DNA of 64,000 bases, taken from NCBI RefSeq assembly GCF_904846415.1, contig NZ_CAJHAR010000005.1, forward strand, positions 1 through 64,000, written 5' to 3'. This document shows positions 39,099 through 49,140 of the stretch, piece by piece. The stretch comes from Psychrobacter piscatorii (lineage in GTDB: Bacteria > Pseudomonadota > Gammaproteobacteria > Pseudomonadales > Moraxellaceae). Both the position numbers and the translations under genes were made by a program. The notes beneath the pieces were generated by a model. It ran no database searches and was not told the DNA's origin. It saw only the letters and a list, made by a program, of their open reading frames with translations. The stretch's first letter is position 1; each line of letters opens with the position of its first letter.

Positions 39099-39875
39099 AT
39101 GCTCAAGCTTAATCGTTTAACCATCCAATATGGCTCGCACACCGTTGCTAGGGAGATTGATGCCCAGTTTGAATCGGGCAAGATTTACACCATCTTGGGA
39201 GCAAATGGGGCAGGTAAGTCGAGTTTGCTCAAAGCGATTTTTGGCGAATTGGCATTTTCTGGCGCTATCGATTATCAGGGCAAAGCGCAAAGCAAAGCTC
39301 ACCTCAATACATGGCGAAAACCCATTGCCTATATGCCGCAAGACAGTCATACTGATGCCGAGCTAACTACCCTTGAAGTGGTGTTGCTCGGACGCATGGA
39401 CGCCTTGAGCCGTCATATTGGTGATGAATTATTAACAGAAGCGGTCGACTTATTGGCAGAGCTGAATATTTCTCATTTGGCACATCGTCCGATCCATTTG
39501 TTGAGTGGCGGGCAGCGGCAGCTGGCGATGTTTGCTCAAGCCTTACTGCGCCGTCCCAAGATTTTGCTGCTCGATGAACCTGTCTCCGCACTGGACATGG
39601 CACATCAAATCAATCTATTGGACAAAGTGAGCCATTATACTCAGCAGCACCAACTGATTTGTATTATGGTGTTGCATGATTTGAGCCTCGCCGCGCAATT
39701 CTCAGATGAAGTTTTACTGTTGGCTGATGGTCACATTCATGCTCAGGGTATGCCGAGCGCCGTATTGCAATCCGATATTTTACGTCAAGTGTATCACGTG
39801 GATATTGAGATTTTGACCAGCCATCAAGGCTTGCCAGTGATTCATCCGTATCGCAAGCAGCTTGCTGGCGTCTGA
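39099..39875 (+). CDS. ATP-binding protein of iron-chelate importer (FecE-like)
   Basis: ABC ATPase of 258 residues: Walker A GANGAGKSS, Q-loop YMPQDS, signature LLSGGQRQL, Walker B ILLLDEPVSALDMAH, H-loop VLHDLSLAAQ. It completes a permease-binding protein-ATPase operon, with 46 bases after the preceding stop. Substrate as for its partners. A short direct repeat (GACTCATGCCTGATTA, twice) follows the stop. Confidence 0.93.
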   Translation: MLKLNRLTIQYGSHTVAREIDAQFESGKIYTILGANGAGKSSLLKAIFGELAFSGAIDYQGKAQSKAHLNTWRKPIAYMPQDSHTDAELTTLEVVLLGRMDALSRHIGDELLTEAVDLLAELNISHLAHRPIHLLSGGQRQLAMFAQALLRRPKILLLDEPVSALDMAHQINLLDKVSHYTQQHQLICIMVLHDLSLAAQFSDEVLLLADGHIHAQGMPSAVLQSDILRQVYHVDIEILTSHQGLPVIHPYRKQLAGV

Positions 39876-39905
39876 CTCATGCCTGATTAGGTGACTCATG
39901 CCTGA

Positions 39906-40781
39906 TTAAGAAAGTTTAACGGCTTTTTTGTCAGGTAAGCTACTGATTACCCCTGCAAAGATGACCGCTACAATACCAAAAACCTCTATCCAGCCAATGC
40001 TTTCACCGGCAAAGATGAACCCATAAGCCGCGGAAAATACAACTGTTAAGTAGGATAATGCCGCGACCGTGAATTTTTGCCCCACGTGATAGGCATGCGT
40101 CATTGCTAATTGAGCGAGTAGTCCTGCCACGCCGATACCAATGATGTAAGGCAAACTCGCACTTGTCAAAGCACTCCAACCAAACCATGTCGCCGCTATG
40201 GCTGAGACAACGGTCGCCACTGCCGAAAAGTAAAACACAATCCGCCACGCAGGCTCACCCATTAGTGATAGCTCTCGCACTTGTAGCAGCGCAAACGCCG
40301 TAAAAATACCGCCACTTAACGTAATCAAAGTTTCCAACAGTCTGTCGGAGGCGAAGGCAGGTTTTAACATCAAACAAATACCAGCCAATCCCAGTAGTAG
40401 CGCACCCCACGTTTTGAGCGATGGTTTGTCTTTGAGCCAAAAAATAGATAGCAAGGCAATAAAGACGACAGAGGTGTAGTTCAGCGTCACAGACGTTGCG
40501 AGCGGTAAATGGCCTAAGCCATAAAATGCCAGTAATAATGCCGTCGTGCCTGCCAGACTACGCTGCATATGGCCCCAAAAAAATGGCGTCTTGAGGGTTT
40601 TTTTTCGCGCAAGGGTGGTGCCAAAAATGACTAAGGCAGGCAACAAGGAGCGCCAAAAAGCCAGTTCATATTCATTCATATGCAAGTGAGTGGCGGCGTT
40701 TTTGACCAAAATACTCATCGTGGCAAATAAGAATGCCGCAATAATCATCCAGCCTGAGCCTAAAGAGATTCTTTTTATCAT
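39906..40781 (-). CDS. EamA/DMT-family transporter
   Basis: Membrane protein of 291 residues with ten hydrophobic segments in two EamA halves, a drug/metabolite transporter architecture. Conserved pieces: NEYELAFWRSLLPALVIFG, PLATSVTLNYTSVVFIALLS, and in the second half VGQKFTVAALSYLTVVFSAAYGFIFAGESI. The substrate cannot be read from sequence. It converges on the ABC operon and is transcribed away from queF. Confidence 0.88.
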   Translation of the reverse strand: MIKRISLGSGWMIIAAFLFATMSILVKNAATHLHMNEYELAFWRSLLPALVIFGTTLARKKTLKTPFFWGHMQRSLAGTTALLLAFYGLGHLPLATSVTLNYTSVVFIALLSIFWLKDKPSLKTWGALLLGLAGICLMLKPAFASDRLLETLITLSGGIFTAFALLQVRELSLMGEPAWRIVFYFSAVATVVSAIAATWFGWSALTSASLPYIIGIGVAGLLAQLAMTHAYHVGQKFTVAALSYLTVVFSAAYGFIFAGESIGWIEVFGIVAVIFAGVISSLPDKKAVKLS

Positions 40782-41060
40782 AAGTAGCGATAAGCAAAAA
40801 GAGGCAATTGTACCATTCCACGTGATATGCTTTTTGGTTAATTTAGAGCGTTAATGAGGGTAGTATCTGAACTAGGGAAAACAATACTTAATGACGTGAA
40901 ATTAAAAAATAAGAGTGAATGTCGGCTTACCCTCATAGGCTAAAGCGTGACAGCCGCAAGCATACAAAAGGCGCACACAGACAGATCAATTGCGGTAAAA
41001 TAACGACCTATCAACATTACTTACATTATTTAGCAACTTATTTAGCAGTTAGGGCCGTTT

Positions 41061-41930
41061 ATGAGTATTCATGGTATTTTAGGAGAACAAACCACCGATT
41101 ATCCGACTGAGTATAGCCCAGAGACGCTATATCCTATTGCACGTAGCATGGGACGTGATGCGATTGGTTGGCACGCTGATAAACTAACGGTCGGCGTAGA
41201 TTGGTGGCAGGCATTCGAGATCTCTTGGTTAAATCTGCAAGGTATTTCGCAAGTGGCGATGGCACGATTTAGTATTCCTGCCAGCTCACCATTTATCGTA
41301 GAATCAAAATCTCTCAAGCTATATTTGAACAGTATCAATTTTACTGAGTTCGCCAGTTGGAATGACGTGCAAACATTGATCGCTAAAGACCTATCCGCCT
41401 GTTTGCAAGCGGAAGTACAGGTAGAGTTATTTGCGCTGAATGATGCATCAAGCCTGCTGATCGCTCAGCCAACCGGTATTTGTATTGATGACGCATTGTC
41501 AGGTAGCACGGAAAAAATCGCATTAACTGAGCATCCTGATGCATCGCTGTTGAGTAATGATGAAACAGAAGCGAGCAGTGAGCGTGTGGCAAATAACAGC
41601 AATCAACCCTATGTTTTTTATTCTAATCTGCTGCGTAGTAATTGCCCTGTGACCAATCAGCCAGATTGGGGCACGCTGGCCGTGTCGATAACGACTGACA
41701 AGACTTTTAACAATGCAAATATGCTACGTTATATATTGAGTTTCCGTCAGCATAACGGCTTTCATGAGCAGTGTGTTGAGCAGATATTTGCAGATTTGAG
41801 CGAGTATTATGAGCCAAGTGATTTGATGGTTCGTGCATGGTATACACGCCGCGGCGGTATCGATATCAATCCTTGCCGTGTCAGCGACATCAGCTTATTG
41901 CCTGCGCCGAGTCGCCTGATTCGCCAGTAG
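41061..41930 (+). CDS. queF: NADPH-dependent preQ0 reductase QueF
   Basis: Reduces 7-cyano-7-deazaguanine (preQ0) to preQ1 in queuosine synthesis. The 289-residue length is that of the two-domain (bimodular) gammaproteobacterial form. The QueF signature VESKSLKLYLNSIN is in the N-terminal half; the catalytic Cys and Asp are in RSNCPVTNQPDWGT, and HEQCVEQIF follows. Upstream (40782-41060) a 9-bp inverted repeat, ATGAGGGTA (40854-40862) and TACCCTCAT (40928-40936), spans 65 bases, but I do not see a preQ1-I riboswitch core. Confidence 0.95.
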   Translation: MSIHGILGEQTTDYPTEYSPETLYPIARSMGRDAIGWHADKLTVGVDWWQAFEISWLNLQGISQVAMARFSIPASSPFIVESKSLKLYLNSINFTEFASWNDVQTLIAKDLSACLQAEVQVELFALNDASSLLIAQPTGICIDDALSGSTEKIALTEHPDASLLSNDETEASSERVANNSNQPYVFYSNLLRSNCPVTNQPDWGTLAVSITTDKTFNNANMLRYILSFRQHNGFHEQCVEQIFADLSEYYEPSDLMVRAWYTRRGGIDINPCRVSDISLLPAPSRLIRQ

Positions 41931-41950
41931 CCGTATTAAAAGCATAAAAA

Positions 41951-41988
41951 AGCGCCTATCTCATCTAATGGGATAGGCGCTTTTTTTG
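41951..41988 (+). terminator. Rho-independent terminator of queF
   Basis: An AGCGCCTATC/GATAGGCGCT stem followed by seven T. Its stem and much of its loop match the terminator at 34420. Confidence 0.9.
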
Positions 41989-42048
41989 TGCATCAAATCA
42001 AACATATCTGACGTTCAATTTACTGACATTTCATGCTTGGACTGCAAT

Positions 42049-43767
42049 CTACTCACAGCCAAGTTTGGCCAGTAGCTCGTCACGGCTGAGCAACTCTTTT
42101 TCACCGTCACGGCGATTGACATATTCGTACTTGTCTTCAGCGATGTTGCGATCAGACACGACGATACGGTGTGGAATACCAATCAATTCTAAATCAGCGA
42201 ACTTCACCCCTGGGCGTTCGTTACGATCGTCCAGTAGGATGTTGACGCCCTTAGCTTTTAGCGTTTCATAAAGCTCAGTGGCAGTCTGCATGACCGTCTC
42301 TTCTTTTGACTTCATCGGTACGATAGCTACTTCAAAAGGCGCAAGTGAGTCTTTTACATCAGGCGTTTGTGGCCACATGATACCGTTATCATCGTGGTTT
42401 TGCTCGATGGCAGCAGCGATGATGCGGCTGACGCCGATACCATAGCAGCCCATCATCAAGGTCACCGGTTTGCCAGCTTCACCTGAGACGCTGCAGCCAA
42501 GTGCTTGTGAGTACTTATCGCCCAGCTGGAAGATATGACCGACTTCGATACCGCGTTTGATTTGTAGGGTTCCCTGGCCATCAGGTGAGGCGTCGCCTTC
42601 GAGCACGTTGCGGATATCAACGATGCGCGTGATGTGCGCGTCACGATCCCAATTGACTCCGGTTGTGTGCTTGTTGACTTCGTTGGCACCAGCGACAAAG
42701 TCAGAGAGAATAGCCGCTGCGCGATCGACGAACACAGGGATATCTAGATCGACACCGATATAGCCTTTGAGCAGTCCTGCGGCTTTCAGCTCTTCTTCAC
42801 TCGCCATAGTCAGCGGCGTGTTTACTTCTTCGATTTTTTCCGCTTTGATGTCGTTGAGCGTATGATCGCCACGCAGTACCAGCGCAACCAACTGCTCTTC
42901 ACCTTCTGGCGTATGACCTTTGACAATCAAGGTTTTCACGGTGGTGGCAAGTGGAATGTCTAAATGCTCAGCAACTGCTTCGCAGGTTGGCATGTTAACG
43001 GTATCAACGTTGGTCAGTTCTTGGGTCGCAGGCTGACGCTCACCCGTGCTAATGGCTTCAGCAAGCTCAATATTGGCCGCATAGTCAGAGATGGTGGAGA
43101 AGGCAATGTCATCTTCGCCACTGTCTGCCAAAACATGAAACTCATGTGAGGCAAAGCCACCGATAGAGCCAGAATCCGCTTGTACCGCGCGAAAGTCAAA
43201 ACCCAAACGGCTAAAGATGCGAGTATAGGCGTCGTACATATCTCGATAAGTCTCAGCAAGTGAGGCTTGATCGATATGGAACGAGTAAGCATCTTTCATG
43301 GTAAATTCGCGTGCGCGCATCACACCAAAACGTGGGCGAATCTCGTCACGGAATTTGCTTTGAATCTGAAAGAAAGTAATCGGTAGTTGCTTATAACTAC
43401 GTAGCTCGCCTTTTGCCAGATTGGTGATGACTTCTTCATGCGTTGGACCCAGCACAAAGTCACGATCATGACGGTCTTTGAAGCGCAGTAGCTCAGGACC
43501 GTAGTCTTCAAAGCGTCCGCTGGTCTGCCATAGCTCAGCAGGCTGCGTCATCGGCATCAGCAATTCTTGTGCGCCGATGTTTTGCATCTCTTCACGAACG
43601 ATGCGCTCAACCTTTTGCAAAATACGCAGACCCATGGGCAACCAAATATACAATCCAGAAGCGATCTTGCGAATAAGACCAGCACGCACCATCAATTGGC
43701 TTGAGGCGATGTCGGCATCACTTGGGGTTTCTTTTAATGTGGCAAATAAAAATTGACTGGCTTTCAT
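42049..43767 (-). CDS. proS: Prolyl-tRNA synthetase
   Basis: Class II aminoacyl-tRNA synthetase of 572 residues, the bacterial form with an inserted editing domain. Motif 2 region [19 protein letters not shown], the INS (YbaK-like) editing module roughly 225-400, motif 3 [13 protein letters not shown] and the C-terminal anticodon-binding domain ([29 protein letters not shown]). Single gene with a 578-base upstream gap. Confidence 0.97.
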   Translation of the reverse strand: MKASQFLFATLKETPSDADIASSQLMVRAGLIRKIASGLYIWLPMGLRILQKVERIVREEMQNIGAQELLMPMTQPAELWQTSGRFEDYGPELLRFKDRHDRDFVLGPTHEEVITNLAKGELRSYKQLPITFFQIQSKFRDEIRPRFGVMRAREFTMKDAYSFHIDQASLAETYRDMYDAYTRIFSRLGFDFRAVQADSGSIGGFASHEFHVLADSGEDDIAFSTISDYAANIELAEAISTGERQPATQELTNVDTVNMPTCEAVAEHLDIPLATTVKTLIVKGHTPEGEEQLVALVLRGDHTLNDIKAEKIEEVNTPLTMASEEELKAAGLLKGYIGVDLDIPVFVDRAAAILSDFVAGANEVNKHTTGVNWDRDAHITRIVDIRNVLEGDASPDGQGTLQIKRGIEVGHIFQLGDKYSQALGCSVSGEAGKPVTLMMGCYGIGVSRIIAAAIEQNHDDNGIMWPQTPDVKDSLAPFEVAIVPMKSKEETVMQTATELYETLKAKGVNILLDDRNERPGVKFADLELIGIPHRIVVSDRNIAEDKYEYVNRRDGEKELLSRDELLAKLGCE

Positions 43768-44345
43768 AAATAAAGCGTAACCTTATCAACGATAAAAAAA
43801 TAAGAAATAGTAGGATGTTGAGCGTATGGCTAATCGTTTCATTGCCGCCGCAAGCTTACCTTTATCACTTAGCAATAATCTAGGGTATTTCCTAGTTACT
43901 CATATGCTGATATAAAAAAGCACATCAGTAAGAACCACTCTTATAAGAGTAAACAAGAGAGGCAGATTTGATTTGAGGTATGAACATGCCGAAATGCAAT
44001 ATATTCAGGGCAAAAGCCCGATAATGCTAAAAGATTGACATTTTATACATACAATCTGACTATGTTAGGTAAAGTTCGCCTAAGACGCAATGACTTTTTG
44101 TCTTTTCAGACCGAACGTTATACAAAGGCTGAGATGAGACTCGAATAATTGAGTTGTTTATAAGCTTTTAAGACAAAGGTAATGTATGTTTTTGAGATGG
44201 CCTAATTTACGTATTATGTAGAAGATTGGTAGCCATTACTTGAATTTACTGCACAATAGTCACATTTATAGGTTAAGCGTTTGTTTTAATTACATAAAAT
44301 TATTGGTCATCTGAAAAACGATGCACTTTTATAAAGGTAACTTCT
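43768..44345. other. Divergent intergenic region proS / DUF4230 gene
   Basis: A 578-base AT-rich stretch that must contain both promoters. A small GGGC-AAAA-GCCC hairpin is the only structure I see (about 44009-44020). No coding signal and no T-box features. Confidence 0.5.
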
Positions 44346-45077
44346 ATGAGTAGTCCTGATATGAACAATACCAATGGCACCCACAAGCCAGCGAAGCAGC
44401 CTATTGCCACGATGTCTTGGGTGATACTGCTCATTGGCTTAGCAGCCATCGTTTTTGCTATTTATAGCGCGCAAAAAATCACAGAAGAAGAACCGATAGA
44501 AACCATCACTCGAGAAGGCGTGGTCACACAAATCCAGCAATTAAACAGACTCCATACCGTCGCGTTTAGTGTTGATACGGTGATTACGAGTGAGCGTCCG
44601 GGAAGTTGGATGAAGTTGTGGCAAGATGAACAAAAAGCGCTGTTCATCGCTCATGGCCGCGTCGAAGCAGGGGTTGATCTGAGTGCACTGACACCTGAGA
44701 TGGTACAAGTGGTACAGCCTGTTCAAGCCGATGAAGCGCAAGTAGATAGTAATGTACCCATTTCAACCATGCCACAAATCAATATTACCTTACCGCCTAC
44801 AGAGATATTTTCAGTATATTTAGATGATATCGAGATTTATGACTGGCAGACAGGCGCCTTTGGCATGATGCAAGTTGATCCTAAGATATTGGCGCAAGCA
44901 CAAACCATGGCAAAAAAAGAAGTGCTAGAGCGTGCCTGCCGAGGAGATGTCATGAATATGGCGCTGCAAAATGCCCAAACGCAATTGCAGCAGCTGTTTG
45001 CTTTGACGGGTGCTGTTGTGACGGTCAACACGCAGGGTGCAGGCGCATGTCAATTGCCTGCAGCCACTAATAGCTAA
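44346..45077 (+). CDS. DUF4230 membrane-anchored protein
   Basis: Protein of 243 residues with one N-terminal membrane segment (about 23-45) and a soluble domain: VVTQIQQLNRLHTVAFSVDTVITSE, FIAHGRVEAGVDLSAL, NITLPPTEIFSVYLDDIEIYD, then a helical end. This is the DUF4230 pattern; function unknown. Its stop lies one base from the stop of the convergent photolyase gene, so no separate terminator can fit between them. Confidence 0.85.
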   Translation: MSSPDMNNTNGTHKPAKQPIATMSWVILLIGLAAIVFAIYSAQKITEEEPIETITREGVVTQIQQLNRLHTVAFSVDTVITSERPGSWMKLWQDEQKALFIAHGRVEAGVDLSALTPEMVQVVQPVQADEAQVDSNVPISTMPQINITLPPTEIFSVYLDDIEIYDWQTGAFGMMQVDPKILAQAQTMAKKEVLERACRGDVMNMALQNAQTQLQQLFALTGAVVTVNTQGAGACQLPAATNS

Positions 45078-45078
45078 T

Positions 45079-46698
45079 TTACTCTTTTTTAAATTCAGCA
45101 ATGGCGAGCTTACGTGCTGATTTGTGTTCGACCATCGGCGCAGGGTAGTCAACAGTGGCAAACTCTCCACCCTTTGCCAATGCTTTACGCATTTTATCCT
45201 CACTGTGCAAAGTGCTCGCGGGGATGTCTTTTAGTTCTGGTAGCCACGTTTTGATAAATATCGCTTTTTTATCATGAGTGCTGCCTTGGCTAAAGGGGTT
45301 CATAATACGGAAGTAGGGTGCTGAGTCAGTACCTGTTGATGCGCTCCATTGCCAGCCGCCATTGTTGGAGGCAAAATCCCCATCGATGAGCTGCTGCATA
45401 AAGTAGCGCTCGCCTAAGCGCCAATCAATCAACAAGTCTTTGGTCAAAAACATCGCCGTGACCATTCTTAGTCGATTGTGCATAAATCCAGTAGCGTTCA
45501 GACAGCGCATCGCAGCATCAACGAGTGGTACGCCTGTTTTGCCCGTGCACCATGATTCAAAATCCTCTTCATTGTATGACCAACTCACTTTGGTGTCAGT
45601 GTCCTCTTTATACGCTTTATGGCGAATCAGGTTTGGCTTATCAACCAGTACATGACGATAAAAATCTCGCCAAGCAAGCTCGCTTATCCAGCGGTCGATA
45701 TCTTCATTATCGCCATCATTACCGTGCAGCTTTTCTTGTACTTTGCTGGCTTGTAGATAGCAGAGCCGAGGGCTGATGGTGCCTATAGTGAGATAAGCGG
45801 ATAACTGGCTGGTGGCATACAGGTGCGGCACATCACGGCTGACATCATAATCATTGATATCATCATCGACAAACTCATCTAAGCGCTGGCAAGCAGCAGA
45901 CTCACCTGCAGGATAGGCGTCCCTTGCGGCTGTGAGTTGGGCGTCCATATCAATATGCTGTAACGAGTCCTCTTTTTGTCGCGTCTTTTGATAATCATCA
46001 AGCATTTTTTCACTGAGGGCTTTGATATCATCAACTGTATTGGCACTATCTTTCGATGATTTTAGATTGATTTTATCATCGCAGTCGACTGCTGGTGCGT
46101 CATGCATTTGAATGGTGCTAACGTCTAGCGTATGTCGCCATTTCTTATAAAATGGGGTAAAGACCTTATACATACTATCGCCGTCATTTGTCGTGATACT
46201 CAGCGGTGGCAAGATACATTGGTCATGCCAGCGGACAAACTCGATGTCGTCTTTTGCAAGCTGCTCACTCAATTGCTCATCACGATCAATCTCATTGCCT
46301 TCGTATTCATGGTTAGCCATGACGCAGCTGATATCGTTGTCCTTGCATAAGCTCGTCAGAGCATCTATACAGTCAGAAAAGCTTGGACAGACTTGTACCG
46401 TTAAAGTGATATTCAGTTGTGATCTCAAGTCTTTTGCTAGTATAGGTAACGTACGGGCAATATGGTCGACTTGCACCAGAGAGGTGTCATGCTGTTGCCA
46501 CTGCTCGGACGTCAAAAAGAATATGGCGGATACCGATGCATTGTCTTCATTAGCCCGCTCGCACAGTGCTGCCAATGCGGTATTATCATGAATGCGCAAA
46601 TCTCGACGAAACCACATCAAGTAATGCAACGGACTGTCGCTATCGCTACTATCATTATTTTTATTATTGCTACCATTGTTGTTAGTAGTCTTTGACAT
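45079..46698 (-). CDS. phrB: Deoxyribodipyrimidine photolyase
   Basis: Light-driven repair enzyme for cyclobutane pyrimidine dimers, about 539 residues. N-terminal antenna-binding domain begins HYLMWFRRDLRIHDNTAL. The C-terminal FAD domain has the expected WISELAWRDFYRHVL, VDAAMRCLNATGFMHNR and DGDFASNNGGWQWSASTGTDSAPYFRIMNP. ATG 46698 is used after an upstream TTG. The first 20 residues are a low-complexity Asn/Ser/Asp stretch. Confidence 0.95.
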   Translation of the reverse strand: MSKTTNNNGSNNKNNDSSDSDSPLHYLMWFRRDLRIHDNTALAALCERANEDNASVSAIFFLTSEQWQQHDTSLVQVDHIARTLPILAKDLRSQLNITLTVQVCPSFSDCIDALTSLCKDNDISCVMANHEYEGNEIDRDEQLSEQLAKDDIEFVRWHDQCILPPLSITTNDGDSMYKVFTPFYKKWRHTLDVSTIQMHDAPAVDCDDKINLKSSKDSANTVDDIKALSEKMLDDYQKTRQKEDSLQHIDMDAQLTAARDAYPAGESAACQRLDEFVDDDINDYDVSRDVPHLYATSQLSAYLTIGTISPRLCYLQASKVQEKLHGNDGDNEDIDRWISELAWRDFYRHVLVDKPNLIRHKAYKEDTDTKVSWSYNEEDFESWCTGKTGVPLVDAAMRCLNATGFMHNRLRMVTAMFLTKDLLIDWRLGERYFMQQLIDGDFASNNGGWQWSASTGTDSAPYFRIMNPFSQGSTHDKKAIFIKTWLPELKDIPASTLHSEDKMRKALAKGGEFATVDYPAPMVEHKSARKLAIAEFKKE

Positions 46699-46854
46699 CA
46701 AAGTATCCCTATATTAATCAATCGCAATCATAAACAAAACTGAGCATAAAAGTATGCTAGGATAAGTTTTTGGATGCAATGGCTTTGCCGTTTGCGTAAC
46801 AAATTCTCATCATATCTCACGATTTATCTTTAGTCTGACGCTATCTGATGTCGC

Positions 46855-46860
46855 TATAAT
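46855..46860 (+). promoter_or_regulatory. Possible -10 box of trpF promoter
   Basis: A perfect TATAAT lies 40 bases before the trpF start. A recognisable -35 at the right spacing is only weak (TCTGAC near 46834). Confidence 0.35.
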
Positions 46861-46899
46861 CGATGTCAGATTTATGAATATAAAATCCAAGGTCACAAA

Positions 46900-47571
46900 A
46901 TGCACGTTAAGTTTTGCGGATTTACTCAGCTTAGTGATATACAGACTGCGGCACAGTTAGGTGCAGACGCAGTCGGTTTGGTGTTTTATCCACCAAGTCC
47001 GCGTGCGGTCACGATAGAGCAAGCACAAACTCTAAGCGCTGCCGTACCTGCTTTCGTCAGCGTGGTGGCATTGGTGGTCAATATACCTAAAGATGAGCTA
47101 GTCAAATTAGCAAACGATGTACCTTTTGATATCATTCAGTTTCACGGTGATGAAACGCCTGAGCAATGCGAGCAGCTGGCAAGCAGTGTCAATAAACGCT
47201 GGATCAAAGCATTGCGTATCAATGCAGAGCAAGACACGCTCGATAGCGTTCGTGCTCAGATTGCACAGTTTGCTGACGCAGGTGCCAGTAGTATTTTGCT
47301 CGATGCTTATCATCAAGCGGCATATGGCGGAACAGGGCAGCGCTTTGACTGGAGTCTCATTCCCCATGACAGCGCGCTACCAATTGTATTGGCTGGTGGT
47401 CTTGATGCGCAAAATGTCGCAGAGACATCAAATCTGCCTATCTACGGCGTCGATGTCAGCGGTGGTATCGAGGTTGATAAAGGTAAAAAAGACGCTGCCA
47501 AGATGCGTGCCTTTATGAAAGCAGTCAAGCGCGACCGATGGCAAAACGAAACGGTCACTGACGCCATTTAA
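46900..47571 (+). CDS. trpF: Phosphoribosylanthranilate isomerase
   Basis: Third step of tryptophan synthesis, converting phosphoribosylanthranilate to the carboxyphenylaminodeoxyribulose phosphate. TIM barrel of 223 residues: VKFCGFTQLSD (catalytic Cys), ADAVGLVFYPPSPRAV, DIIQFHGDETPEQC, LLDAYHQAAYGGTGQRFDW, VLAGGLDAQNV and YGVDVSGGIE. First gene of the trpF-trpB-trpA group. Confidence 0.96.
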   Translation: MHVKFCGFTQLSDIQTAAQLGADAVGLVFYPPSPRAVTIEQAQTLSAAVPAFVSVVALVVNIPKDELVKLANDVPFDIIQFHGDETPEQCEQLASSVNKRWIKALRINAEQDTLDSVRAQIAQFADAGASSILLDAYHQAAYGGTGQRFDWSLIPHDSALPIVLAGGLDAQNVAETSNLPIYGVDVSGGIEVDKGKKDAAKMRAFMKAVKRDRWQNETVTDAI

Positions 47572-47706
47572 GTTTGTTATCGTAGGTTGTTTTCTATATA
47601 TAATAGGCTTATCTGATCGTTATTCCGATTTTTCTGTTCCAATCTTATTTTATTTTTCTCTTTATATTTATTCTAAAAAATACCACTTATTACAGTAGGA
47701 ATTATC

Positions 47707-48981
47707 ATGAGTCATGTCGCGAACAAAGATTTATCTACTACAGCACAATCTGTAAACACCTTCACCAATCCTGAAAACGTACAGGATTTTAACCAATACC
47801 CTGATGCACGCGGACATTTCGGTGTACACGGTGGGCGTTTTGTCTCTGAGACGCTGATGGCGGCATTAGAAGAGCTTGAGACACTTTATACCAAAGTCAA
47901 AGCCGATCCAGCATTCTGGGAAGAGTACCACAACGATTTGGTCAATTATGTCGGTCGCCCAACACCGCTTTATCATGCCAAACGCTTGAGCGATGAGATC
48001 GGCGGCGCGCAAATTTACTTTAAGCGTGAAGATCTCAACCATACAGGCGCGCACAAAGTAAACAACACTATTGGTCAGGCATTGCTTGCCAAGATGTGTG
48101 GTAAAAAACGTATCATCGCTGAGACTGGCGCAGGACAGCATGGCGTCGCGACGGCAACGATTGCAGCACGCTTGGGGCTAGAGTGTATCGTTTATATGGG
48201 TGCTGACGATGTCGAGCGTCAAAAAATGAACGTCTATCGTATGCGCTTGCTTGGAGCGACAGTTGTGCCCGTCACTTCTGGCTCACGCACGCTAAAAGAC
48301 GCAATGAATGAAGCCATGCGTGACTGGGTGACCAATGTAGATAGCACGTACTATATTATTGGTACGGTTGCAGGCCCGCACCCTTATCCGCTATTGGTTC
48401 GTGATTTCCAAGCAATTATTGGGAAAGAAGCGCGCATTCAGCATCTAGAAAAAACAGGCAAAATGCCAGATGCGTTGGTTGCTTGTGTTGGGGGTGGCTC
48501 AAATGCTATCGGTTTGTTCTTTGATTTCCTAAACGATACCGATGTCAAAATGTATGGTGTCGAGGCGACAGGTGATGGTATCGAGTCAGGTCGTCATTCA
48601 GCGCCATTAGCGGCGGGTCGTATCGGCGTGCTACATGGCAACCGTACTTACCTCATGGCAGATGATGATGGCCAGATTCAAGAAACGCATTCTATCTCAG
48701 CCGGTCTTGACTATCCTGGTGTTGGTCCGGAGCATAGCTTCTTAAAAGACATGAAGCGCGTTGAGTATGTCGGCTGTACCGACAAAGAAGCGCTAGAAGG
48801 TTTCCATGAATCAACGCGCAAAGAAGGCATCATCCCTGCACTTGAGACTGCTCATGCCGTCGCTTATGCATTGAAACTGGCCAAAACCATGACGCCTGAT
48901 CAGACAATCATCGTTAATATGTCAGGTCGCGGTGACAAAGACTTGCATTCAGTGATGAAGGCTGAAGGGATTGAGATGTAG
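47707..48981 (+). CDS. trpB: Tryptophan synthase beta chain
   Basis: PLP enzyme that condenses indole with serine, 424 residues. Landmarks: [32 protein letters not shown] (PLP lysine), [25 protein letters not shown] (phosphate cradle) and NMSGRGDKD. The N terminus has about 30 extra residues over short forms. Expected to pair with trpA, but an unrelated gene separates the two here. Confidence 0.97.
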   Translation: MSHVANKDLSTTAQSVNTFTNPENVQDFNQYPDARGHFGVHGGRFVSETLMAALEELETLYTKVKADPAFWEEYHNDLVNYVGRPTPLYHAKRLSDEIGGAQIYFKREDLNHTGAHKVNNTIGQALLAKMCGKKRIIAETGAGQHGVATATIAARLGLECIVYMGADDVERQKMNVYRMRLLGATVVPVTSGSRTLKDAMNEAMRDWVTNVDSTYYIIGTVAGPHPYPLLVRDFQAIIGKEARIQHLEKTGKMPDALVACVGGGSNAIGLFFDFLNDTDVKMYGVEATGDGIESGRHSAPLAAGRIGVLHGNRTYLMADDDGQIQETHSISAGLDYPGVGPEHSFLKDMKRVEYVGCTDKEALEGFHESTRKEGIIPALETAHAVAYALKLAKTMTPDQTIIVNMSGRGDKDLHSVMKAEGIEM

Positions 48982-49065
48982 TGAGAATGGAGTAGTTTAG
49001 ATTGTTGTATAAGAAAGTTTAGCAGCATATTAAGTCGATTAAATATCCTAAATCTCAATACGCTA

Positions 49066-49102
49066 ATTGATAATTGCTCTATAGAGTAGAGTAATTATCA
49101 AT
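49066..49102 (+). terminator. Long hairpin between trpB and the inserted gene
   Basis: A 16-bp stem (one G-U) pairs 49066-49081 with 49087-49102 around a 5-base loop, followed after some 10 bases by a run of seven T. It may terminate or process the trpB transcript, which would leave trpA expressed from another promoter. Confidence 0.5.
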
Positions 49103-49140
49103 ATTGCTAGCTATTTTTTTATTATCGATAGTATACCTTC

